Assembly (NCBI RefSeq): GCF_029952955.1
Contig: NZ_JASATX010000001.1
Span: 682,001-746,000, forward strand
Source: Ruicaihuangia caeni
Lineage (GTDB): Bacteria > Actinomycetota > Actinomycetes > Actinomycetales > Microbacteriaceae
Length of the DNA: 64,000 bases
Direction: 5' to 3'
Of this stretch, positions 36,729 to 44,099 are shown in pieces (the stretch's first letter is position 1; every line of letters starts with the position of its first letter). Position numbers and translations under genes: made by a program. The notes under the pieces were generated by a model. That model saw nothing but the letters and a program-made list of their open reading frames with translations, made no database searches and was not told where the DNA came from.

Positions 36729-37604
36729 TCAGCCGGCTGGTGTGAGGGAGATCTTCTGGATCGCGGCTTCGTGCGGGAACACCCAGCCGACACGGAGCGT
36801 GGCGCGGATGCCGACACGATCACTGGCGAAGTACGCGGATCGGTCGACGTCGAGGGTCACGTCCTTGCGGAGTGCCACGAGTGAGAGCGCGGTTGGGATG
36901 CCCCAGATGGTGCCTTCGGTGACGGCGGGTGAGACGAGCAGCGGGACGCCAGCGACCCTGCGGACCCCGGGGAGCGTGGGGTCGGGCTGGAGGAGGTCCC
37001 GGTTGGAGCCAGTGGTCTCCTTCACCTGGGCAAGGGCGAGAGCGTCGGCCGGGTGGGCGATGAACGCGTTGACGGTAGCGCCGACTGATTCGGCCTCGTA
37101 GACCGCTTCGGTGAACGGGTCCACGTTCGCCCAGTCTGCTGGGCCAGTGATGGCGTTCACGTTCGCGAGATCCTCGAGCCCTGCGGGCTGGTTCGCGTTG
37201 ACCACGGGCGGGGGGCCTTCGTCGGTGACGTTGGTGCCGAAGAATGCGGCGTCGATCTTGCGGGCGATGTCGCGGGCGAGTCCTGCGCCGACGATGCCTG
37301 CGGCTTCGGGGCTGGAGTCGTCGGCGAGTTCGCTGGTGATGATGGTGAGCCCGGCGAGCTTCTTGTACTCGGCGACCGCTTCGTCGAGAACCGCGTCGCT
37401 CGCGGTGATGTCGGCTCCTTCGGCGGTCCATGCCGCGGCGGGATCGGCGGCGACGATGGGGACTCGGAACTTGTGGCTTGGGTCGGTGTGGATCACGGTC
37501 GCGACTTGCAGCGCGATCGATCCCTTCTGGACCGGGACGGTGATGAGTTGGCCGATCTGCTCGGGCTTGAACGCCAGCGCAGCGGATGCGGTTGACATTG
37601 ACAT
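36729..37604 (-). CDS. Phage major capsid protein, HK97-fold type
   Basis: A 291-residue protein. TIITSELADDSSPEAAGIVG and LARDIARKIDAAFFG are typical of the capsid E-loop/spine helix region; FIAHPADALALAQVKE and VRRVAGVPLLVSPAV belong to the A and P domains. The length is that of a mature capsid subunit without a delta domain, and it is consistent with the separate scaffold gene upstream. AAGGAG precedes the ATG at 37604 by 8 nt; another ATG lies 6 nt in. Hairpins flank the gene on both sides, so it may be an independently controlled transcript. Confidence 0.88.
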   Translation of the reverse strand: MSMSTASAALAFKPEQIGQLITVPVQKGSIALQVATVIHTDPSHKFRVPIVAADPAAAWTAEGADITASDAVLDEAVAEYKKLAGLTIITSELADDSSPEAAGIVGAGLARDIARKIDAAFFGTNVTDEGPPPVVNANQPAGLEDLANVNAITGPADWANVDPFTEAVYEAESVGATVNAFIAHPADALALAQVKETTGSNRDLLQPDPTLPGVRRVAGVPLLVSPAVTEGTIWGIPTALSLVALRKDVTLDVDRSAYFASDRVGIRATLRVGWVFPHEAAIQKISLTPAG

Positions 37605-37701
37605 GAGGGACGCTCCTTGGGTGAGGTGGCTGCTTGCGCTGCTCGGGAGGCCCTGCCTCAACCGTGCGTGCTCACCTGGAGCTTCTTGCTGAGCTGTGCC
37701 G

Positions 37702-37748
37702 GCACCTGGCCGGTGTTACTGCTCATCAGCAGTTTACCGGCCAGGTGC
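37702..37748 (-). terminator. Hairpin between scaffold and capsid genes
   Basis: GCACCTGGCCGGT (37702-37714) pairs with ACCGGCCAGGTGC (37736-37748); an inner CTGCT/AGCAG stem closes a 4-nt loop. It could attenuate read-through or stabilise the capsid mRNA 5' end. Confidence 0.65.
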
Positions 37749-37755
37749 GACATTC

Positions 37756-38181
37756 TCAGGCTTCCCGCGCCGTGATCGCGGCACTCCATGACAGCTCTTC
37801 GGCTGGCTCGACGGCGATCACGTCACCGGTGGTGCCTTGGCCGTCAGCGGAGGGCGCGGCGGGGAGCTTGGGGATACCGAGCATGTCCCGGGTCGCGCCG
37901 ATCGCGGCGTGCACAGCGTCACGGTTGATCGTGCCGTCATCGTTCAGGAGCGACTCGAGCTCCACACCAGTCGCCCACACTGCCGCGGGCTTGAGGTTGG
38001 CCTGCTGAACCATGTCGTCGACGAGCCCGCGCCGCATGTTGCTGAGCTCGTCGCGCAGCTGGTCGCGCTCCTTCTCGACTTCACGCAACTGGGTTCGGTA
38101 TTTCGCCGCTTCACGGTTCCCGGACACGGTGCCGGCGTCGTCTGTGTCAGCGGATCTGTCGAGGTCGTTGTCCGTAGCCAT
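37756..38181 (-). CDS. Probable phage scaffold protein
   Basis: A 141-residue acidic protein. An N-terminal charged coiled coil (about 20-55, with QLREVEKERDQLRDELSNMR) is followed by a segment ending in a Pro/Asp-rich tail. Size, coiled coil and position directly before the capsid gene are those of actinophage head scaffolding proteins. GAGAG lies about 8 nt before the ATG. It overlaps the upstream gene by 35 bp. Confidence 0.7.
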   Translation of the reverse strand: MATDNDLDRSADTDDAGTVSGNREAAKYRTQLREVEKERDQLRDELSNMRRGLVDDMVQQANLKPAAVWATGVELESLLNDDGTINRDAVHAAIGATRDMLGIPKLPAAPSADGQGTTGDVIAVEPAEELSWSAAITAREA

Positions 38182-38419
38182 CGTGGGATCTCTCTTTCTC
38201 TAGTTCGGCGAGCATCGCGGCAGCGTGCCCGCATTCAGGTGTGGGGAACCGTCCGCACGCGTCGCAGCGCCAACGGATGCCCCCGGATGCGGCGTAGCGC
38301 ACTCGGACGATGAGGACCGCGCCGGGTAGTGCGATGAACGCGGCACGGTTACGGCCGCCCTTCACACCGATCAGATGCACCTCGAGCGGGAGGTCGGTCA
38401 TAGCGCTTGAGGTGGTCAT
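38147..38419 (-). CDS. Small phage protein with a SWIM-like Cys/His cluster
   Basis: A 90-residue protein. The core CDACGRFPTPECGHAAAM holds two Cys pairs and a His (C-x2-C, then C-x-H), a pattern like a minimal SWIM or zinc-knuckle. The family is not recognised. ATG at 38419 overlaps the preceding stop (ATGA). Located between the replication-type and scaffold genes. Confidence 0.55.
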   Translation of the reverse strand: MTTSSAMTDLPLEVHLIGVKGGRNRAAFIALPGAVLIVRVRYAASGGIRWRCDACGRFPTPECGHAAAMLAELEKERSHDGYGQRPRQIR

Positions 38420-38613
38420 GCTGCCTCCCGGTCACGGGCGCAGCGCGCGCACTCGAACTTGTCATTCGCCGGGTAGTCGGGATGCAGTGCACAGCGCCCG
38501 TTCACCGTCGGGGTACGTCGAGGCTCAAGCGACATGCAGTCGTAGCAGCGCGGCACGAAGGCTTCACCGACATGCCGATCGCACAGTTCGCGATTGTCTC
38601 TATGGGCCATCAC
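38416..38613 (-). CDS. Small Cys-rich phage protein
   Basis: A 65-residue protein with three Cys groups: ELCDRHVG, PRCYDC and RCALHPDYPANDKFECARC. The spacing suggests zinc binding. GTG at 38613 overlaps the upstream TGA; ATG at 38610 is an alternative start. No family assigned. Confidence 0.55.
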   Translation of the reverse strand: MMAHRDNRELCDRHVGEAFVPRCYDCMSLEPRRTPTVNGRCALHPDYPANDKFECARCARDREAA

Positions 38614-39191
38614 GCAGCCCTCACCGCAGCATGAGCACGATCCGCCTTCTCACAAGGCAGAGGATCACCACACACCGAGCAACCCCACGCAGCAGCAGAA
38701 CCCGGAATCGGTGCGACATCCCACGTCAGCGCCGAACCTGAACCCGTGCTTGTCCTTGCCTGGCCTTCCTGTCCTGTCCTTGCCTGTGTAGACCCCCGGG
38801 ACACGTCCCCGGGATTGTCCCCGGGACTAGGTGAGAAGCCCGCGGGCTCAGCGCCGTCGTTCTTTGCGCGTTGCCGGGCCTTCTTCTCCCGCTCTCGACG
38901 CCTGACATTCTCGAGCGCCTCGAACTCTGACCTAGTCGTTTGTGTGGCCTGATAGTCGACCATCTGCCACCCACCCGGCACCTCGGCCCACAGGCCTGCT
39001 GCAACGAGCGGAGCGATGCTGCTACGGCTCACGCGGGGGATGAACTCGAGGTCGTCTGCGGTGAGGAACCCGTCCGTGCGGTTCTCAACCATCCACGTGC
39101 CGGCCGTGACGAACGTCTTGAACGCGTCGCCTGTGAGGGTCATAACGCGGCGGTCGTTCAACCACCGACCTGTGAACCTGAAGTCGCTCAC
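38610..39191 (-). CDS. Phage replication initiation-like (replisome organiser) protein
   Basis: A 193-residue protein. The N-terminal winged-helix-like region (1-95: FRFTGRWLNDRRVMTLTGDA, then VENRTDGFLTADDLEFIP and LVAAGLWAEVPGGWQMVDY) resembles actinophage proteins annotated as replication initiators with a DnaD-type organiser domain. A basic segment RRREREKKARQRAK follows, then a disordered Ser/Gly region and a C-terminal CSVCGDPLPC cluster. The GTG start has AAAGGGGGTGAT about 4 nt upstream. It suggests the element can replicate once excised. Confidence 0.6.
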   Translation of the reverse strand: MSDFRFTGRWLNDRRVMTLTGDAFKTFVTAGTWMVENRTDGFLTADDLEFIPRVSRSSIAPLVAAGLWAEVPGGWQMVDYQATQTTRSEFEALENVRRREREKKARQRAKNDGAEPAGFSPSPGDNPGDVSRGSTQARTGQEGQARTSTGSGSALTWDVAPIPGSAAAWGCSVCGDPLPCEKADRAHAAVRAA

Positions 39192-39245
39192 AGCATCACC
39201 CCCTTTCGGTATGAGGGGCCGACCCGAACGAGTCGGCCCCGGTCG

Positions 39246-39491
39246 TCACTCGTCAAGCGCACGGAGCTCGTCATCGATCTGTTGCGGTCGGCGCAGCACC
39301 TTCGGTGCATCCGCATGGTCAGCGGCGGCACGGAGCGCGTCAGCGAGCGCCCGCGCCTCGTGCGGGAACATCTGGAAGGCATACCCGGGGACATCGACGC
39401 TGACGATCGTCTGTTCTGGGGCGTGTGATAGTTCGCCCGTGTCGACGAAGATGGGCCCTCCGGCGAACCGGGCATCAACGGTTGTGCGCAT
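39246..39491 (-). CDS. Hypothetical phage protein
   Basis: An 81-residue protein; its ATG overlaps the upstream stop by one base (TGATG). A helix PHEARALADALRAAADHADA dominates the middle and resembles the end of DUF6907-type proteins, so it may have split from the gene before it. No firm assignment. Confidence 0.5.
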   Translation of the reverse strand: MRTTVDARFAGGPIFVDTGELSHAPEQTIVSVDVPGYAFQMFPHEARALADALRAAADHADAPKVLRRPQQIDDELRALDE

Positions 39492-40123
39492 CAGTTCACC
39501 GCCTCACCGTGTGCCAGGGCGTCGAGCTTGTCGGCGAGCGCCCTGAGCTCACCCGCGAGGTCTGCCAGTTGTGGCATCCGGTATTCGCGATCGATCTCGA
39601 TCAGTACCGCCAAAGCGTCGGTAAGTGATTGACTCTCGACCTTCTGCATGGACGCCTGTCCGTCACGGTGGCCTTCCCCCGCAGTGAACTCGTGAAGGGT
39701 CTCAACCTGGCCCAGGTGAATCTCACTGACGGGTTCGCCCCGCTCGAAACGCTCCACCTCTTGCACTGAGTGACCCGTGCACCATTCGTGGGCCGAGCAC
39801 GCAAGGTTGTCGAGCAAGCAAAGGGCGGCTCTGCCGTTCTCGACAGACTCGACGTAGTACCTTCCGAAACCGAGCCACGTGATGCCGTTCTCTTCGTACG
39901 CGTAGTTGGCATTCGCGCTGGCCGGGGCCGGTACCTTGCCCGCCTCAACGTAGTTGCCCCCTGCGTCGTACGAGCCAACGAACGCGTGGACGCTCTTCTC
40001 AAGGTCTAGCTGGTCAGCCGGCATCGTGAAGCGCCGCTTCACCGGCCTGTACAGCGGATGGCTGGGGTCGAGCTTCACCGCTGCCCCCTGGGATCCGTCA
40101 GGGGTTTCTGCTTGAATTGACAC
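39491..40123 (-). CDS. Hypothetical protein, possibly DUF6907-like
   Basis: A 210-residue protein if started at GTG 40123, which has AAGGAA 7 nt upstream; the frame stays open to 40264. It contains a Cys/His segment CSAHEWCTGHSVQEVERFE followed by a region ending in a long helix (LADLAGELRALADKLDALA), the layout of DUF6907 proteins found in actinobacteria and their phages. The function is unknown. It is co-directional with the replication-type gene. Confidence 0.5.
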   Translation of the reverse strand: MSIQAETPDGSQGAAVKLDPSHPLYRPVKRRFTMPADQLDLEKSVHAFVGSYDAGGNYVEAGKVPAPASANANYAYEENGITWLGFGRYYVESVENGRAALCLLDNLACSAHEWCTGHSVQEVERFERGEPVSEIHLGQVETLHEFTAGEGHRDGQASMQKVESQSLTDALAVLIEIDREYRMPQLADLAGELRALADKLDALAHGEAVN

Positions 40124-40205
40124 GTCTGTTTCCTTCACAGGGATTTCGGGCACGGAGCCGGGGTTGCCGCCCCGGCTTCTTTCTGGCTGAACTTCAGAAG
40201 CTGCA

Positions 40206-40418
40206 TCAGTGAGCCTCACGTCCTTCGAACGCGGCGATGATCCAGGACTCGATATCGGACTCACGGAACATTCGGCGGCCGCCGATTTTCGCGGATCTTG
40301 GAGCGGTGCCCTGATAGATCTGGAAGCGAAGCGCCGCCTCGGTTCGGTTCAGACGAGCGGCTGCCTCCCGAACGGTAAGCAGGCGGTCTAGTGGGGGCAC
40401 GCCTTGGCGTGTTGCCAT
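40206..40418 (-). CDS. Excisionase-like helix-turn-helix protein (early region)
   Basis: A 70-residue protein with LLTVREAAARLNRTEAALRF, then KIGGRRMFRESDIESWI: an HTH_17/excisionase fold. It is divergent from the repressor across a 96-bp region full of dyad symmetry, so it is the first early gene of the minus-strand operon. It may act as a Cro-like switch or as excisionase. Confidence 0.7.
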   Translation of the reverse strand: MATRQGVPPLDRLLTVREAAARLNRTEAALRFQIYQGTAPRSAKIGGRRMFRESDIESWIIAAFEGREAH

Positions 40419-40435
40419 CGTCAGCTCCTCTCATT

Positions 40436-40478
40436 GTGTTTACTGGTGAACACGTCTGAGCATATGCAGTCACGTGTT
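40436..40478. promoter_or_regulatory. Operator region between the element's divergent early genes
   Basis: Two dyads are present. GTGTTTACTGGTGAACAC (40436-40453) is an 18-bp palindrome with one mismatch pair. A 30-bp dyad centred in GCATATGC (40460-40467) has outer arms AACACGT (40449-40455) and ACGTGTT (40472-40478). The two share the AACAC half-site. Confidence 0.6.
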
Positions 40479-40514
40479 GAGTGTCAATGCCAGTTTGTGA
40501 GAGTGTTAGCGACT

Positions 40515-41204
40515 ATGGAGGAATCAGACTTCGTCAGCGACGTGGATAAGGCGGTCGCACGGAACATAAAGCAGGCTCGCGAGCGCGCCGGCCTCTCGCA
40601 GGCCGAGGTTGCGCGGCTGTTGACAGACGCAGGTGTTCCGGCGATACATCAGACCACGATCGCGCGAATCGAGAAGGGAGATCGCAAGCTGCGCTTGGCC
40701 GAGGCGCTGGCCATTGCGCGCATCCTCGAATACCGCGTGGAAGACCTCGCAGAGTCCTCACGCTCGGCAGCGTTGCGAGAGAGCTACGAGCGGCTTCAGA
40801 AGCTCGTGCACTCTGTGAAGACTCTCGCGGGCGACCTCCTGCATGAGAAGCTCGTGCTTGCCACGGATCTCGACATGAAGATGCCACTCACTCAAGATGC
40901 CGCGATCGCGACCGCTGAGTACATCAAGGTGAACCCGATCGTCTACGACATGCTCGACGAGCTGTTGTCAACCAATTCCGACCTTTCGTGGGTGATTGGG
41001 CAGGTCTATGAAGACCTTCGAGCTCATCTTCACCGCCGTGTGACACCGTTTGAGAACTCGCGTGTTCTCGATCTGCTCAGTGAGGCTATGGCGAACTCGT
41101 GGAGACCTCTCCAACTTAGGGACCTCACCACACTCCCCGACGATGAGTTTTCGAAACGCGTCCTAGATCGGTTCGAACGTGGCGAGCATTCAGAAGCGCC
41201 CTAA
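40515..41204 (+). CDS. XRE-family repressor of the element
   Basis: A 229-residue protein. The N-terminal HTH (about 10-75) reads NIKQARERAGLSQAEVARLL then HQTTIARIEKGDRKLRLAEA. The C-terminal part is helical, without the Ser-Lys protease motif of LexA/CI repressors, so induction by self-cleavage is not expected. ATG at 40515 is chosen because the HTH follows closely. It overlaps the integrase start by 26 bp, so repressor and integrase are co-expressed. Confidence 0.8.
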   Translation: MEESDFVSDVDKAVARNIKQARERAGLSQAEVARLLTDAGVPAIHQTTIARIEKGDRKLRLAEALAIARILEYRVEDLAESSRSAALRESYERLQKLVHSVKTLAGDLLHEKLVLATDLDMKMPLTQDAAIATAEYIKVNPIVYDMLDELLSTNSDLSWVIGQVYEDLRAHLHRRVTPFENSRVLDLLSEAMANSWRPLQLRDLTTLPDDEFSKRVLDRFERGEHSEAP

Positions 41205-42261
41205 CGGCCGCTGGCGGGCCCGCTACCGCGACCACAGTGGTAAGGAATACGCCGCACACTTCGAACGTAAGACTGACGCGCAGCGTTGGCTTGATCAAGA
41301 GACGGCGAAGCTCGTCACCGGCACCCATGTCGACCCCAAGACCAGCCGGATCACGGTCGGGGAGTGGTGCGACACCTGGCTCGAAGGGTACTCGGTGCAC
41401 CGCGCGAGTACGGTACGGCAGGCGCGCACTCATCTGGTGCGCATCAAGGCACACTTCGGCGATCGTCGACTATCAGCTATCAAGCCGTCTCACGTAAGAG
41501 CGTGGATGGCCGCCCTCAAGACGGAGGGGCTGGCGGACTCCACGATCTATGCGCTACACGGTCGCCTGGGGCAGATTCTGTCCGACGCGGTTCATGATGG
41601 GATCCTCGCTCGGTCCCCGGTCAGCCGGCGCACTTCACCAGGCGCACCGAAGCAGCGGGCCTACGTGGCCACCACAGAGCAAGTATGGGCTCTTCACGAC
41701 GCGCTCCCGGAGCACTTTCGCCCCGTGGTGCTGCTGGGTGCGTTCGCGGGCTTGCGTGTGGCCGAGATCGCGGCGCTGCGCGTCAGCGACGTCGACTTCA
41801 TGCGTGGCATCATCACGCCGGCGATCCAGTTTCCCAATCAGCCGTTGAAGACAGATGCATCGAGAAACGCCATACCGATCCCTCAGGAATTGGCGCTGGA
41901 GCTCAACCGGGTTCCGACCCTGTGGGGGAGCGACACGCTCGTTGTAGGCGCGTTCGGCCGACCTGTCGCTCCTTACACGATCGAGACGGCGTTCAGGGAA
42001 GCGAGGGCGGCCGTGGAAGGGCTCCCGGAGGGGTTTCGCATCCACGACTTGCGCCACTACTTCGCATCCCTCCTGATCGCCTCCGGCCTTGACATCAAGA
42101 CAGTGCAAGCAAGGCTCCGGCACTCGTCGGCAAAGACGACGCTCGATACCTACGGCCACCTTTGGCCGGACCGCGACGAGTCCTCTCGCGCTGCAGTTGC
42201 AGCAGCGTTCACGCTTCAGAACTCGGCCAGGCGTTCTAGCTCGCCGAACTCCATTGGATAG
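41179..42261 (+). CDS. int: Tyrosine-type site-specific integrase
   Basis: A 360-residue recombinase. The N-terminal arm-binding domain has KRPNGRWRARYRDHSGKEY and KTDAQRWLD; a SAM-like core-binding domain spans about 60-145. The catalytic residues are Arg in GLRVAEIAALR, His-x-x-Arg in HDLRHYFASLL, His in RLRHSSAKTT and the Tyr nucleophile in LDTYGHLW. The GTG at 41179 lies within the repressor gene. It lies about 280 bp from the right att site and would recombine the two 25-bp repeats. Confidence 0.93.
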   Translation: MASIQKRPNGRWRARYRDHSGKEYAAHFERKTDAQRWLDQETAKLVTGTHVDPKTSRITVGEWCDTWLEGYSVHRASTVRQARTHLVRIKAHFGDRRLSAIKPSHVRAWMAALKTEGLADSTIYALHGRLGQILSDAVHDGILARSPVSRRTSPGAPKQRAYVATTEQVWALHDALPEHFRPVVLLGAFAGLRVAEIAALRVSDVDFMRGIITPAIQFPNQPLKTDASRNAIPIPQELALELNRVPTLWGSDTLVVGAFGRPVAPYTIETAFREARAAVEGLPEGFRIHDLRHYFASLLIASGLDIKTVQARLRHSSAKTTLDTYGHLWPDRDESSRAAVAAAFTLQNSARRSSSPNSIG

Positions 42262-42425
42262 GTCAGCTCCACCTTCACGAGGTGCGACACGACGCTGTTG
42301 TGAACGGGCAGCTGAGTTTCAACGCTGACCTCCACTCCGACGTTCTCGCCTTCGTGGAGCCCGTACTTCTCGCGCACATACTCGAGGATCTTCTGGTCAC
42401 TAATCAGGATCTCTACGCTCGCCAT
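42216..42425 (-). CDS. Small hypothetical protein at the right end
   Basis: A 69-residue acidic protein (MASVEILISDQKILEYVREK, then VEVSVETQLPVHNSVVSHLV). It overlaps the convergent integrase end by 46 bp. A mixed alpha/beta pattern is plausible, but no family is recognised. It lies outside the main phage operons and could be a cargo gene. Confidence 0.5.
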   Translation of the reverse strand: MASVEILISDQKILEYVREKYGLHEGENVGVEVSVETQLPVHNSVVSHLVKVELTYPMEFGELERLAEF

Positions 42426-42443
42426 GGCGGGAGCCTAGCGAGC

Positions 42444-42480
42444 ATGAGAGCCCGTCAGGTCACTCCTGAAGGGCTCTCAT
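42444..42480. terminator. Bidirectional hairpin at the element's right end
   Basis: ATGAGAGCCC (42444-42453) pairs perfectly with GGGCTCTCAT (42471-42480), with an inner TCAGG/CCTGA stem. It can end the integrase transcript and, from the other side, the glnA transcript 56 bp past its stop. Confidence 0.75.
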
Positions 42481-42486
42481 AGAACT

Positions 42487-42509
42487 CTCTTGCGGACTGA
42501 TTGCGGACT
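42487..42509. repeat. Right arm-type integrase sites (putative)
   Basis: CTCTTGCGGACT and TTGCGGACT separated by 2 bp, in the same orientation as at 33567-33589. A third partial copy, CGCGGACT, ends at 42531. Confidence 0.65.
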
Positions 42510-42535
42510 AGCGCCCGAACATCCGCGGACTCTAG

Positions 42536-43960
42536 CTACACGCCGTAGTACAGCTCGTACTCGTAGGGGTGGGGGCGCTGGGCGAGCGGCAGGATCTCGT
42601 GTTCGCGCTTGTAGGCGATCCAGGTGTCGATCAGATCCTTGGTGAAGACGCCGCCGGCGAGCAGGAACTCGTGATCCGCTTCGAGCGCGCGCAGGGCATC
42701 GTCGAGTGATGCGGGTACCTGCGGAATGTTCTTCGCCTCTTCCGCGGGAAGCTCGTACAGGTCCTTGTCGATCGGCTCGTGCGGCTCGATGCGGTTCTTG
42801 ATGCCGTCGAGCCCCGCCATCAGCTGCGCGGCGAATGCGAGGTACGGGTTCGCAGCGGCATCCGGAGCACGGAACTCGATGCGCTTCGCCTTCGGGTTCG
42901 TGCCGGTGATCGGGATGCGGATCGCAGCCGAGCGGTTGCCGGCCGAGTACACGAGGTTGACCGGCGCCTCGAAGCCGGGAACCAGGCGGTGATAGCTGTT
43001 GATGCTTGGGTTGGTGAACGCGAGCACCGCTGGCGCGTGCTTCAGGAGCCCGCCGATGTACCAGCGTGCGAGATCGCTCAGGCCGCCATAGCCGGCCTCA
43101 TCGTAGAAGAGAGGCTCGCCGCCGTTCCAGAGCGACTGGTGCGTGTGCATGCCGGAGCCGTTGTCGCCGAAGATGGGCTTCGGCATGAACGTCGCGGTCT
43201 TGCCCCACTCGAGGGCGGTGTTCTTGACGATGTACTTGAACTTCAGGATGTCGTCTGCCGCGCGCACCATGGTGTCGAAGCGGTAGTTGATCTCGCCCTG
43301 GCCGGCGGTGCCGACCTCGTGGTGGCTGCGTTCGACCTGGAGACCCGCATCCTCGAGGTGCAGCACGATGTCGTCGCGCAGGTCAGCGTGCTGGTCGACC
43401 GGGCTGACGGGGAAGTAGCCGCCCTTGAAGGGCGTCTTGTTCGCGAGGTTGCCGCCCTCTTCGACCCGCCCCGAGTTCCATGCGCCCTCGCTCGAGTCGA
43501 CCGCGTAGAAGCTCGAGTGCTGGTTCACCTCGTAGCGCACGTCGTCGAAGATGTAGAACTCCGCCTCGGGGGCGAAGAACGCGGTGTCGGCGATCCCGGT
43601 CGATGCCAGGTACTTCTCGGCCTTCTTCGCCACCTGACGGGGGTCGCGCGAGTAGATCTCTCCGCTGCGGGGGTTGTGGATGTCGAACACCATCACGAGC
43701 GTGCGCTGCGCACGGAAGGGATCGATGTAGGCGGTCGTCACATCGGGGATGAGCTGCATGTCGGACTCGTGGATCGACGCGAAGCCGCGGATGGATGACC
43801 CGTCGAACAGCTGACCGGATTCGAAGAACTCCTCGTCCACCGTCGAAGCGGGGATGTTGAAGTGCTGCTGCACCCCCGGGAGGTCGGTGAAACGGATGTC
43901 GACGAACTTGACGTCGGTCTCCTTGATGAACGCGAGTACTTCGGATGCGTCGCTGAACAT
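42536..43960 (-). CDS. glnA: Glutamine synthetase, type I
   Basis: A 474-residue enzyme that makes glutamine from glutamate, ammonium and ATP. Signatures are [50 protein letters not shown] and [17 protein letters not shown]. The adenylylation site Tyr is in [10 protein letters not shown], so it is the expected target of GlnE. The last eight codons come from the right att repeat of the phage element. AGGAG lies 10 nt before the ATG at 43960. A GlnR-box-like site is centred about 93 bp upstream of the start. Confidence 0.97.
   Translation of the reverse strand: MFSDASEVLAFIKETDVKFVDIRFTDLPGVQQHFNIPASTVDEEFFESGQLFDGSSIRGFASIHESDMQLIPDVTTAYIDPFRAQRTLVMVFDIHNPRSGEIYSRDPRQVAKKAEKYLASTGIADTAFFAPEAEFYIFDDVRYEVNQHSSFYAVDSSEGAWNSGRVEEGGNLANKTPFKGGYFPVSPVDQHADLRDDIVLHLEDAGLQVERSHHEVGTAGQGEINYRFDTMVRAADDILKFKYIVKNTALEWGKTATFMPKPIFGDNGSGMHTHQSLWNGGEPLFYDEAGYGGLSDLARWYIGGLLKHAPAVLAFTNPSINSYHRLVPGFEAPVNLVYSAGNRSAAIRIPITGTNPKAKRIEFRAPDAAANPYLAFAAQLMAGLDGIKNRIEPHEPIDKDLYELPAEEAKNIPQVPASLDDALRALEADHEFLLAGGVFTKDLIDTWIAYKREHEILPLAQRPHPYEYELYYGV
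42538..42562. repeat. Right attachment site of the element
   Basis: Direct copy of 33443-33467. It forms the last eight sense codons and part of the TAG stop of glnA, so integration leaves GlnA intact. Confidence 0.92.
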
Positions 43961-44034
43961 GGTGGTGTTGCTCCTGCCTGGATGCTGGGAGGGGTGGCTA
44001 CGTGCGCGGCCTTTGATGACGGTAGACAGCCGGT

Positions 44035-44072
44035 GTTGCACCGGCGTATCGCAGATGTTTCCGCGATGTTAC
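44035..44072 (-). promoter_or_regulatory. GlnR box upstream of glnA
   Basis: On the minus strand GTAAC-n6-GAAAC-n6-GATAC-n6-GCAAC follows the actinobacterial GlnR consensus (gTnAC-n6-GaAAc repeated) with exact 6-nt gaps. The first pair is perfect; the second matches at three or four of five positions in each half. TACCGT on the minus strand (44019-44024) is a possible -10 box just downstream. Confidence 0.65.
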
Positions 44073-44087
44073 GCGGGGAGCCGCGGT

Positions 44088-44093
44088 TAGGAT
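44088..44093 (+). promoter_or_regulatory. -10 element of the RDD gene (leaderless)
   Basis: TAGGAT, 6 nt before GTG at 44100. The GlnR-like box lies just upstream and could affect this promoter too. Confidence 0.55.
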
Positions 44094-44099
44094 CAGACG

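Larger units (their letters stand above)
33443..42562. mobile_element. Phage-derived integrated element in the 3' end of glnA
   Basis: The 9.1-kb segment is bounded by 25-bp direct repeats (33443-33467 and 42538-42562). It has an integrase next to one end and only phage-type or unknown genes inside. The right repeat restores the last eight codons of glnA. Transcription is arranged as a long minus-strand run (HTH, replication, scaffold, capsid, tape measure) and a plus-strand repressor-integrase pair. Missing are terminase, portal, protease, major tail, minor tail and lysis genes. It is therefore a deleted prophage or a satellite that depends on a helper. Confidence 0.92.
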
